Assembly: GCA_009773375.1 (NCBI GenBank)
Contig: WRPH01000023.1
Span: 1-64,000 of the forward strand
Reading direction: 5' to 3'
Length of the DNA: 64,000 nucleotides
Source of the DNA: Paracoccaceae bacterium
GTDB taxonomy: Bacteria; Pseudomonadota; Alphaproteobacteria; Rhodobacterales; Rhodobacteraceae
The notes under the pieces are model-generated. The model was not told where the DNA came from. It was given only the letters and a program-made list of their open reading frames with translations, and made no database searches. The position numbers were made by a program, and so were the translations under genes. Below are positions 17,373-24,246 of the stretch, one piece after another; the first letter of the stretch is position 1; the number at the start of each line of letters is the position of its first letter.

Positions 17373-18425
17373 TTACAGCGCCAGATCGCCCTGCAGCACG
17401 CCTGCCTTCACCACAACCTTGCCATCCAAGGCGATGGTGCAGTTGCGCATTGGCAGATCGAAATGGCCCAGCGTGTAGCGGCCTGCGTATTGGTTGGCGC
17501 CGGTGGACCACAGGAAAGACCCCGGCAAAGCGCGGAATTCCACCGCCTGCATGTCGCGCTTGTCATACATCGCAGCCGAGACCCATTTGGCCCCCGGATT
17601 GACGCCCCAGCCGACATGGGAAATGCCATAGGCGTTGCGGTCGTCCCAGGCTTCCATGTATTCGCGCAGGTGCAACGCGTCGATGCCATCGCCCTTGATC
17701 GCGGTGACGAAATCGTTCTCGACGGTGAAGTCGATGCGGCTGGTCAGGTAGGTTTTGAACGTCAGGTTCATATCGCCCACGTCCATCACCACCCGGCCGT
17801 TGACCGCGTCCTTGCCCGGAAAGGCAAGGCAAAGCCCGCCCGGCCAATGCGCCACTGCACCCGGATGGGTGGCAAAGCCGGGGGTGCCGCCGCAAGGCGC
17901 ATCACGCAGATTGATCGTCAGATCGGTGCCAGCGGCAGAGGTGACGCGCATCTCGTTGGCCTCGCGCAGCATCTGGATGCCCAGTTGCACGCGGGCGGCA
18001 TGTTCGGCCTTGGGTTCGGTGCGCTCCAGAATTTCCGGGTGCTCGTTGGTGATCACCAGCAGCCGGGCGCGACCGGCATCTTCAATTTCCGGCCATTCCG
18101 GTGCGTGGATCAGGCCTTCCACCGTGCAATCCACCACGATATCTTGCAACTTCAGCGCCTCGATGACCGAGCGGTTTTGCTGGATCGCCCAGCTTGTGCC
18201 GGTGGATTTCACCGGAACCGGAGCAGATTGCGGCGGGGTGGGCATCTGGATCATGCAGAATTCGGCACCCAGATCATAGGCGGCTAGCTCGCACAGATGC
18301 ACCAGAACCGGGCGCGACTGGGTTTCCGAGATGATCGCAACCTTGGTGCCCTTGCCGATGCCGTTCAGCGCGAAAACCCGCCGGAAGGCCGCCAGCCATT
18401 TTCCTTCGATCCGTTCCTGCAGCAT
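17373..18425 (-). CDS. NicX-like 2,5-dihydroxypyridine 5,6-dioxygenase, 350 aa
   Basis: Full-length match by eye to the NicX / M29-aminopeptidase-like family. The conserved C-terminal blocks YGISHVGWGVNPGAKW, FLWSTGANQY and GHFDLPMRNC line up with NicX of the nicotinate pathway. The iron ligands expected from that enzyme are all present as H270, H321 and D323, with similar spacing. NicX opens 2,5-dihydroxypyridine to N-formylmaleamate using Fe(II) and O2. The start follows AAGGGGGA. Here it sits upstream of the ACAD-fold and hydrolase genes and has its own upstream region. The precise substrate is uncertain; an aminopeptidase role is the main alternative. Confidence 0.82.
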   Translation of the reverse strand: MLQERIEGKWLAAFRRVFALNGIGKGTKVAIISETQSRPVLVHLCELAAYDLGAEFCMIQMPTPPQSAPVPVKSTGTSWAIQQNRSVIEALKLQDIVVDCTVEGLIHAPEWPEIEDAGRARLLVITNEHPEILERTEPKAEHAARVQLGIQMLREANEMRVTSAAGTDLTINLRDAPCGGTPGFATHPGAVAHWPGGLCLAFPGKDAVNGRVVMDVGDMNLTFKTYLTSRIDFTVENDFVTAIKGDGIDALHLREYMEAWDDRNAYGISHVGWGVNPGAKWVSAAMYDKRDMQAVEFRALPGSFLWSTGANQYAGRYTLGHFDLPMRNCTIALDGKVVVKAGVLQGDLAL

Positions 18426-18462
18426 CCGGCTTTCCCCCTTGACGATTCGGTCTTGGATATTT

Positions 18463-18480
18463 CTTAACTCTATAGTTAAG
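18463..18480. promoter_or_regulatory. Inverted repeat CTTAAC-N6-GTTAAG upstream of NicX-like gene
   Basis: A 6+6 bp inverted repeat ends 38 bases before the ATG of the NicX-like gene. Its placement and AT-rich centre suggest a promoter/operator for the downstream half of the island. The binding protein is not known; the TetR protein of the operon is one candidate. Confidence 0.45.
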
Positions 18481-18511
18481 CTTTTCCTGCCTGCGACAAT
18501 CTGTCAACAAC

Positions 18512-18523
18512 ATTTTCGAAAAT
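18512..18523. promoter_or_regulatory. Palindrome ATTTTCGAAAAT, candidate GntR operator copy
   Basis: A perfect 12-bp palindrome, identical to the one at 22321-22332 in the GntR/dioxygenase intergenic region. It lies 87 bases upstream of the NicX-like start. A related half, TTGCGAAAAT, follows at 18533. The identity of the two copies suggests that one regulator controls both transcription units. Confidence 0.6.
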
Positions 18524-18555
18524 ATCGCAGCTTGCGAAAATGCTTGCGGCGAAGG

Positions 18556-18603
18556 CGATTTCCGAATGGAAATCGAAGCCGGAATTCGTGCGAATTCCGG
18601 CTT
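18556..18603. terminator. Tandem hairpins splitting the catabolic operon
   Basis: Two perfect hairpins lie side by side: CGATTTCC-GAAT-GGAAATCG at 18556-18575, and a 13-bp stem beginning AAGCCGGAATTCG with a 2-base loop at 18576-18603. They fall between the flavin reductase-like gene and the NicX-like gene. There is no strong U-run, so they may act as an mRNA stabiliser or partial terminator rather than a full stop. Confidence 0.55.
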
Positions 18604-18630
18604 GATTGGGCAAAAGAAAATTTGAAGCGC

Positions 18631-19266
18631 TTAGCGCCCGTTGGCCTTCGACCACTCTGCCCACTTCGGGCGATCTAGCTCAAAGCTGTCTTGCGTGCGA
18701 ATATAGGTGGACCCGAAGCTGCGGCTGACAAGATCCAGGTCGGGGCTGGCAATATGTGCCCGCTCCGGGTTTTTCACATATTTATCATCAATATAGACCG
18801 ACAGAACCCGCCCGATCACCACTGTCTGATGTGGCCCCGTCACCACCGACGACAGCGCGGTGCATTCAAATGCCACCGGGCTTGCCGCGATGCGCGGCGG
18901 ACGGATCATCAGGCTTGGCTCGGTCGCCAACCCGGCCAGATCAAGCTCATTCACCCCGGCTGGTGCGTCAACCGAGGTGATGTTCATCGCCCCCACCAGC
19001 GCCTCTGGCACCAGATTAACCACGAATTCGCCGGTTTCCAGAATGTTGCGGGCAGTGTCCTTGAAGCCGCGCACCGGGTCGGCCATCAGCCCCAGCACCA
19101 CCGTCGGCGGGGCAGACCCCATCACGTTGAAAAAGCTGTAGGGCGCTGCATTGACCCGGCCCGCGCCGTCTTGCGTCACCACCCAGGCAATCGGGCGCGG
19201 GATCACCGTTGCCGCCAGCAGTTTGTAGGCAATCGCCTCGGGCACCTGATCCAACTGCCAGCGCAT
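18631..19266 (-). CDS. Flavin reductase-like domain protein, 211 aa
   Basis: A flavin-reductase-like FMN-binding split-barrel protein, larger than the one at 12174. The segments LLAATVIPRPIAWVVTQDG and NAAPYSFFNVMGSAPPTVVLGL are family hallmarks. It may reduce flavin for an oxygenase or act directly as an oxidoreductase. The start overlaps the nitrilase stop by one base (TGATG), so it is co-translated with the dioxygenase-FAH-nitrilase genes. It is the last gene before the tandem hairpins. Confidence 0.85.
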   Translation of the reverse strand: MRWQLDQVPEAIAYKLLAATVIPRPIAWVVTQDGAGRVNAAPYSFFNVMGSAPPTVVLGLMADPVRGFKDTARNILETGEFVVNLVPEALVGAMNITSVDAPAGVNELDLAGLATEPSLMIRPPRIAASPVAFECTALSSVVTGPHQTVVIGRVLSVYIDDKYVKNPERAHIASPDLDLVSRSFGSTYIRTQDSFELDRPKWAEWSKANGR

Positions 19267-20192
19267 CAGACTTCCTTTACCGCCAGTTTTGCCCGTGTAT
19301 CCACCGTCAGGCTGAACACATCCGGGCGGGCGTAATGCCCGGTCACGTCGAAATCATACTTGGCCCGCATGATTTCCGCAGGATCCAGCGTAGCATAAAG
19401 AATCACCTCGCCGCTGAAATCCGGGCCAGCCAACACCCGCCCCAACGGGCCGACAATCGCCGAGCCGCCACGCATCATCACCGTCGCCGGGTCATCGCCC
19501 AAGGCGCTTTCGTGATCCGGCCCAAAGGCCGCGCGGGTGATATATTGGCAGGCGGTCAGCACAAACGTCCGCCCCTCCTGCGCGATGTGCTGCATCGTTG
19601 GCAGCCAGGTGTCGCGATCATCGGCGGTGGGGGCGCAATACAGGCTAACGCCTTGATGATACATGTGCATCCGCAGCGCCGGCATGTAGTTTTCCCAGCA
19701 GATCACCGCCCCGATGGTGCCGAAATCGGTCTTGAACACCGGCAGGGTTGACCCATCGCCAAAGCCCCAGATCAACCGTTCGGCCGCTGTTGGCATCAGC
19801 TTGCGGTGCTTGCCGACCAGCCCGTTTGCACCATCAAAATACAGCGCGGTGCAGTAAAGCGTCGCGCCGTCGCGTTCAATCACCCCCACCACCGCGAAAG
19901 CGCCGGTCTCTGCCGTAGCCTCGGCCAAAGCCGCCACTTCCGGCCCATCCAGATCAATCGCGGCGGCATGATAGCGGGCAAACGCTTCACGGCCCTCGGG
20001 CTTGCGCATGCCGATCGGCGCACCAAAGCTGGCCCCTTTCGGATAGCCGCCGATCAGCGCCTCGGGGAAGACCACCAGCCGAGCGCCTTGACCGGCCGCT
20101 TCGCGTAGTCGCGCAGCCGCCAGCCCGGCCGTCGCCATAGCGTGATTCGGGTTCGACGCCATCTGCACGACGGCAACTTTGAACGCGGTCAT
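19266..20192 (-). CDS. Nitrilase / carbon-nitrogen hydrolase, 308 aa
   Basis: A nitrilase superfamily enzyme, which converts nitriles to acids plus ammonia, or hydrolyses related C-N bonds. The Glu-Lys-Cys triad is visible: E44 in FPEALIGGYPKG, K131 in GKHRKLMPTAAE, and C165 in GAVICWENYMP. The residues around the Cys (CWENYMP) are those of true nitrilases rather than of amidase branches. It is encoded three bases after the FAH-family gene. The substrate is probably aromatic or heterocyclic given the context. Confidence 0.9.
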   Translation of the reverse strand: MTAFKVAVVQMASNPNHAMATAGLAAARLREAAGQGARLVVFPEALIGGYPKGASFGAPIGMRKPEGREAFARYHAAAIDLDGPEVAALAEATAETGAFAVVGVIERDGATLYCTALYFDGANGLVGKHRKLMPTAAERLIWGFGDGSTLPVFKTDFGTIGAVICWENYMPALRMHMYHQGVSLYCAPTADDRDTWLPTMQHIAQEGRTFVLTACQYITRAAFGPDHESALGDDPATVMMRGGSAIVGPLGRVLAGPDFSGEVILYATLDPAEIMRAKYDFDVTGHYARPDVFSLTVDTRAKLAVKEV

Positions 20193-20195
20193 GGT

Positions 20196-21116
20196 TTACT
20201 CCGGGGTGGCGTTGACGATGGGATGGCGCAGGGTGCCGATGCCCTCCACGCTAGCCACAACCACATCGCCCGGCCACATGAATTCTTGCGGCGTGCGCCC
20301 CGCGCCCACCCCTTCCGGCGTGCCCGATGCGATGATGTCGCCGGGTTCCAGCGTGATGCCCGACGAGATGTCGGAAATCAGCTCATTGACCTTGAACAGC
20401 ATCTTCGAGGTGTTTGATCGCTGCTTTTCCACCCCGTTCAGCGTCAGCCACAGTTCCAGCACCTGTGGGTCAGGGATTTCATCCGCCGTCACGATGCAGG
20501 GGCCAAATGGCGCGTAAGTGTCTTGCCCCTTTGAGAAAATCCACTGTCCGGCGCGGCGGTTGTCGCGGGCGGAAACGTCGATCATCACCGAATAGCCGAA
20601 CACATGTTTCAATGCATCGGCGCGGGTCACACGGCGGGCGCGGGTGCCGATGATCACCGCCAGTTCCACCTCCCAATCCAGTTGCTGGGTGATCTTGGCA
20701 TTGTGTTCAATCGGGTCGCCCGGCCCGATCACAGAGGTCGGCGGTTTGGAAAAGATCACCGGCTGCTTTGGCAAATCCTTGTTGGTATCCAAAGCCTTGG
20801 CGCTTTCGGCGACATGTTCGAGATAGTTCAGGCCGATGCCGAAGATGTTCTTGCGCGGGCGCGGAATCGGGGCAAGCAGCGTCACATTCGCCACATCAGT
20901 CGCCACCCCTGCCGCGTAGTCGCCTTCTGCGCCGTCAAGGCAGGCCTTCAAACTTGCCAGCCCCGCCCGCCCCGCGTCGATCAGCCCCAGCATCGACTCC
21001 GGCAAATCCTCGCCCATCAGCGCGCCCAGACGCGCGACATCGACCACCAGATCGCCATCCATCACGCCCAGCCGCGCCGCCGCCTCGACCGAGGCCCGAT
21101 AAGTCACCAGTTTCAT
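20196..21116 (-). CDS. Fumarylacetoacetate hydrolase-family protein, 306 aa
   Basis: A FAH-family hydrolase that cleaves a C-C bond in a dioxo acid. FGIGLNYLEHV, SKPPTSVIGPGDPI, the acidic metal-binding DWEVELAVIIG and SGTPEGVGAG are all present. It lies 9 bases downstream of the gentisate-type dioxygenase gene, so the likely substrate is the ring-cleavage product (maleylpyruvate or fumarylpyruvate type). No maleylpyruvate isomerase is visible in the island, which would fit direct hydrolysis of the cis product. Confidence 0.9.
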   Translation of the reverse strand: MKLVTYRASVEAAARLGVMDGDLVVDVARLGALMGEDLPESMLGLIDAGRAGLASLKACLDGAEGDYAAGVATDVANVTLLAPIPRPRKNIFGIGLNYLEHVAESAKALDTNKDLPKQPVIFSKPPTSVIGPGDPIEHNAKITQQLDWEVELAVIIGTRARRVTRADALKHVFGYSVMIDVSARDNRRAGQWIFSKGQDTYAPFGPCIVTADEIPDPQVLELWLTLNGVEKQRSNTSKMLFKVNELISDISSGITLEPGDIIASGTPEGVGAGRTPQEFMWPGDVVVASVEGIGTLRHPIVNATPE

Positions 21117-21125
21117 ATTCAGTCC

Positions 21126-22247
21126 TTACAGAAGCGGCTGATAGCCGTTGTTGTCGCCAAAGCTTTCCTCGCGATACAGCCCAAGCGCACGCATCACCGG
21201 GATATCCGACAGGCAGAACAGGCAGGCATCCTCGCCAGGCTGATCGTTGACATGTTCATGCCAAGCCCAGGATGGCACGCAGAAGATGTCGCGCTCCTGC
21301 CAGTCAAACCGCTTGCCGTTGATGATCGAATGCCCTTTGCCCTTGGCCACATGGTAAAGATAGCTGCCGGTATGGCGGTGCGCGCGGGTGTGTTCGCCCG
21401 GACGCAACATCTGCATGCTGGCCCCCAGCGTGCGCATCACCGGTCCGTTGGTGGTCGGGTTCACATATTCCATCAGCACCCCATCGAAGGGAGAGCCATC
21501 GGTGCAGCTGGCATATTTCGTCAGCGCCTCGTAGGTCGGCGCCCATTCATATTTGAACATCGGACTATAGCCCTTCGACCACGCCCCGCCGCCCGGCGTC
21601 AGCCCGGCATTGCCCCAGGTTTTCGTCATGTCATCAACGGCATAGCCTACGGCTTGGCGCAGATCGGGGTGAACCTCGTAGAAATTCGCCTCCATCGCGT
21701 TGACGAAGGGAATGTCCAACCCGTCCTGCCAGATGCAGGGCGAACCCTCGGCGGCAACGCCATGTTCGTGCCAGGTGCCGTTCGGCGTCAGCACGAAATC
21801 ATTGGCGCCCAGCGTCATCTTGTGGCCATCGACCACCGTGTAAGCGCCAGAGCCTTCCATGATGAACCGGATGGCGCTGGCGGAATGGCGATGTGCGCTT
21901 GCCACCTCGCCGGGGTTCATCACCTGCAAGCCGGCGTAGATCCAGCCCACGGCGGCGGCCACATCCGTCCGCCCCGGATTGTTCAGGTAAATCACCCGCC
22001 GCCCGGCCTTTTCCGGCGTAACCAACTGCACCGAGCGCAGCACATGTTCCCGCAGATCCTTGAAGCGCCAGACCACCGGCACAGACTGGCTTTGTGGCTG
22101 CCAGGGTTCGATCTTGTTGGCTACCGTCCACAACGCGCCGGTATGATAGGTCTGAAGATCGTCATAATAGGCCAGCAACTCCGGCGTATCTTCGACATTG
22201 GCGCGACCAATGACATCCTCGCGGTGGTTCTCGTGCGGTTTGGACAA
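21126..22247 (-). CDS. Gentisate/salicylate 1,2-dioxygenase-like bicupin, 373 aa
   Basis: A ring-cleaving Fe(II) dioxygenase with two cupin domains. The N-terminal cupin carries H119 and H121 (AHRHSASAIRF) and H160 (GTWHEHG). These fall at the same positions as the iron ligands of salicylate 1,2-dioxygenase of Pseudaminobacter. The C-terminal cupin also keeps a HxH (HTRAHRHTGSYLYHV). A TTG at 22247 is the best start: it follows AGGGGG, and the protein then begins LSKPHENHRE as usual for the family. The gene heads the island, divergent from the GntR regulator. Gentisate, salicylate or an amino/hydroxy analogue are all possible substrates. Confidence 0.87.
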   Translation of the reverse strand: MSKPHENHREDVIGRANVEDTPELLAYYDDLQTYHTGALWTVANKIEPWQPQSQSVPVVWRFKDLREHVLRSVQLVTPEKAGRRVIYLNNPGRTDVAAAVGWIYAGLQVMNPGEVASAHRHSASAIRFIMEGSGAYTVVDGHKMTLGANDFVLTPNGTWHEHGVAAEGSPCIWQDGLDIPFVNAMEANFYEVHPDLRQAVGYAVDDMTKTWGNAGLTPGGGAWSKGYSPMFKYEWAPTYEALTKYASCTDGSPFDGVLMEYVNPTTNGPVMRTLGASMQMLRPGEHTRAHRHTGSYLYHVAKGKGHSIINGKRFDWQERDIFCVPSWAWHEHVNDQPGEDACLFCLSDIPVMRALGLYREESFGDNNGYQPLL

Positions 22248-22300
22248 GGCAGCCCCCTGTGATCTGGAATGACCCGTGATAAGCGGAAAGTGCGTCGACG

Positions 22301-22360
22301 TTTTTTCGAAAGCAAGCACAATTTTCGAAAATAATCGAATTGCGATGAAATTTCGAAAAG
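22301..22360. promoter_or_regulatory. Three TTTCGAAA-type palindromes between dioxygenase and GntR genes
   Basis: The intergenic region contains TTTTTTCGAAAG (22301-22312), the perfect palindrome ATTTTCGAAAAT (22321-22332) and AATTTCGAAAAG (22349-22360). Their centres are 19 and 28 bases apart. The middle copy is repeated exactly at 18512-18523. They are the most likely operators for the divergently encoded GntR regulator. Confidence 0.6.
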
Positions 22361-22392
22361 GGCATAGTCAGCGGGAACAAGGTAGACCCAAC

Positions 22393-23055
22393 ATGACACT
22401 TTCGGAAAAAGCCTATAACGCGCTGCGGCAGGATATCATCAGGGGGGCGCTGGGGCAGGGCAAGCCGCTGCGGATGGCGGAGCTGAGCGCGCGCTATGAT
22501 ATGGGCTTTTCGCCGCTGCGCGAGGCGCTGAACCGGCTGCAATCGGAACGGCTGGTGGTGGCCGAGGCGTTGCGGGGGTTCAAGGTGGCCTCGCTGTCGA
22601 TGGCTGAAATGCGCGATGCGATTGAAACCCGGATTCTGGTCGAAACCGCGGCGCTGCGGGCGGCGATCTTGCGGGGCGACGATGACTGGGCTGCCGGGAT
22701 CGTGGCGGCGCTTTACGCGCTGAAATTGCAGGTCGAGCGCCGCGACACCGAGGCGGATATCTGGGAGTTGGAGGCCCGCCACTACGCTTTTCATCGCGCC
22801 TTGCTGGCGGCTTGCGGGTCGGCGTGGCAGTTGGAGTTCTTTGACCGGCTTTACGCCGCAACCGAACGCTACCGCATCCCGATCCTGCTGAATCGGGCGG
22901 GCGGGCAGGGGCGGGATATTCAGGGCGAGCATGCCGCGCTGGCCGAGGCGACGCTTGCGCGGGATGCTGATCTTGCGACCGATCTGCTGCGGCAGCATTA
23001 TCAGCGCTCTGCCGAGATTATCGGGCGCAGCATGCAGGCTGAATTTGCGATGTAA
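22393..23055 (+). CDS. GntR-family (FCD/FadR subgroup) transcriptional regulator, 220 aa
   Basis: A regulator with an N-terminal winged helix (about residues 2-65: EKAYNALRQDIIRGALGQGKPLRMAELSARY, then SPLREALNRLQSERLVV) and a helical C-terminal FCD ligand domain (about 75-210). FCD-type regulators usually sense an organic acid and repress catabolic genes. It is divergent from the ten-gene island and the shared palindromes lie between them, so it is the likely main regulator. The start at ATG 22393 follows AAGG; in-frame sequence upstream would run into the operators. Confidence 0.92.
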   Translation: MTLSEKAYNALRQDIIRGALGQGKPLRMAELSARYDMGFSPLREALNRLQSERLVVAEALRGFKVASLSMAEMRDAIETRILVETAALRAAILRGDDDWAAGIVAALYALKLQVERRDTEADIWELEARHYAFHRALLAACGSAWQLEFFDRLYAATERYRIPILLNRAGGQGRDIQGEHAALAEATLARDADLATDLLRQHYQRSAEIIGRSMQAEFAM

Positions 23056-23098
23056 GGGGTGTTGAGCCTGCCGGGCGGGGATGCTATCTAGGGGCAGC

Positions 23099-23172
23099 GC
23101 GGGCATTGTGTAATGGTAAGACCTTAGCCTTCCAAGCTAAAGACGCGGGTTCGATTCCCGCTGCCCGCTCCA
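23099..23172 (+). tRNA. tRNA-Gly (anticodon UCC)
   Basis: The acceptor stem GCGGGCA pairs with TGCCCGC, with discriminator T and encoded CCA ending at 23172. The anticodon stem TTAGC/GCTAA encloses CTTCCAA with anticodon TCC. The T-arm GCGGGTTCGATTCCCGC is complete. Confidence 0.97.
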
Positions 23173-23196
23173 AACTCCGACAGCTTGAATCTGATA

Positions 23197-23212
23197 TGTC
23201 CGCGTGTGGACA
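23197..23212. repeat. Short palindromic repeat TGTCCGCGTGTGGACA
   Basis: A 16-base near-palindrome located 25 bases after tRNA-Gly. A copy with one substitution is found immediately after ruvB at 54659-54674. Both are followed within 130 bases by the CATCTTGGCAAAAATACTCC repeat. Confidence 0.55.
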
Positions 23213-23282
23213 CCTGCTGTAATTACAGAAAATCAAAGACTTGCAAGCGCGTCTTCACGCGGCGTTAACCATGCGCCGCCCG

Positions 23283-23305
23283 TTCATCTTGGCAAAAATA
23301 CTCCC
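23283..23305 (+). repeat. Dispersed intergenic repeat, CATCTTGGCAAAAATACTCC type
   Basis: One of at least three copies in this window. The others are at about 45024-45046 (one or two changes) and, inverted, at about 54795-54818. All are outside genes. Confidence 0.6.
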
Positions 23306-23349
23306 CGCGGAGCGTCCGGCCATCGTGCCATGCGCAGGCGGCGGTTAAG

Positions 23350-23444
23350 GCGTGCCAGATTGAGATTGAATCGAAAATCGCTGCCTCTCGCTTACGCTCG
23401 AACGCGTTTTTCGATGAAGCTGTCTTTCTCAAAATCTGACACGC
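23350..23444. repeat. 95-base imperfect inverted repeat downstream of M50 protease gene
   Basis: The outer arms GCGTGCCAGATT (23350-23361) and AATCTGACACGC (23433-23444) pair over 11 of 12 bases. The inner arms ATCGAAAATCG (23370-23380) and CGTTTTTCGAT (23405-23415) also pair. The structure ends two bases before the protease stop codon. It looks like a palindromic intergenic repeat rather than a simple terminator. Confidence 0.55.
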
Positions 23445-23445
23445 T

Positions 23446-24240
23446 CTAAAAGAAGCCCATCAGCATCGGCGCACCGGCCAGAAAGAAGCAGGCGGTGGTC
23501 GCCAGATAAGCGGCAAGCGCCAGCCACGCGGTGCGCTTGGTCATGCCGCGCTGGGCGCGCAGCAGCTGTTCCGATTGCACCAGACCGGGCCAGGACATCA
23601 GCACGAAAAACAGCAGGAAAAACGACCGCGACAGCACGCACAGCGCCACCGCCAGCACCATCATGCCCATCGAGACGGTGCGGGTCATATCCGGCGCGAA
23701 GGTGAACACCAGCCGCTGGGCGATCTTGCCGCCATCGAGCGGCCAAAGCGGCAGCAGGTTGAAAAAGTTCAACGCGCCCAGAACCAGCCCTTGAACATAA
23801 AGGAAATTTGCCAGCTCCAGCCCGACAATACTTTCGGTTTGGGAAAGCACATTGAACAGCGCAAAGCACAGAACCATCGGCGCAAGGCAGATCGCTGGCC
23901 CCATCAGGGTGATGAACAGCGCATGATTTGCGCTGGCGGGCTGCTGGCTGGAAATCGCTACCCCGCCCATCAGCGGCACCAGCCGGAAGCGCGCGTCGGC
24001 ATGGCCGCAGACCCGGAAGGCGGCAACATGGCCAAATTCGTGGATCACCACCGCGACCATCAGCGCCAGCCCGAACAGCACGCCCCAGAAATACATCGCG
24101 GCGGCAACCGCCACCACGGCGAGACCAAGCGCGTTGAGGTCAAACCCGGCCAGCTGAAAGCCGCGCAGCCCGCGAAAGCCACCGCGCAGCGCAGCCCAAG
24201 TGCCGACCATCAGCGCAACTGCGACGGCAAGTTCCAGCAC
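23446..24240 (-). CDS. Site-2 protease family (M50) membrane metalloprotease, 264 aa
   Basis: An integral membrane zinc protease. The zinc motif HEFGH is at 67-71 inside a membrane helix, and the third ligand motif NLLPLWPLDGG is at 161-171. About six hydrophobic segments are present and no PDZ domain, so it belongs to the short M50 group rather than the RseP type. It lies 6 bases downstream of fabI and is probably the last gene of the fab operon. Its substrate is unknown. Confidence 0.88.
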   Translation of the reverse strand: MLELAVAVALMVGTWAALRGGFRGLRGFQLAGFDLNALGLAVVAVAAAMYFWGVLFGLALMVAVVIHEFGHVAAFRVCGHADARFRLVPLMGGVAISSQQPASANHALFITLMGPAICLAPMVLCFALFNVLSQTESIVGLELANFLYVQGLVLGALNFFNLLPLWPLDGGKIAQRLVFTFAPDMTRTVSMGMMVLAVALCVLSRSFFLLFFVLMSWPGLVQSEQLLRAQRGMTKRTAWLALAAYLATTACFFLAGAPMLMGFF

Positions 24241-24246
24241 GTCGGT

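Noticed and set aside
20604-22262. A 552-codon plus-strand frame across the FAH-family and dioxygenase genes
   Set aside because: Shadow of two genes with clear catalytic residues on the other strand; no ribosome binding site or recognisable domain.
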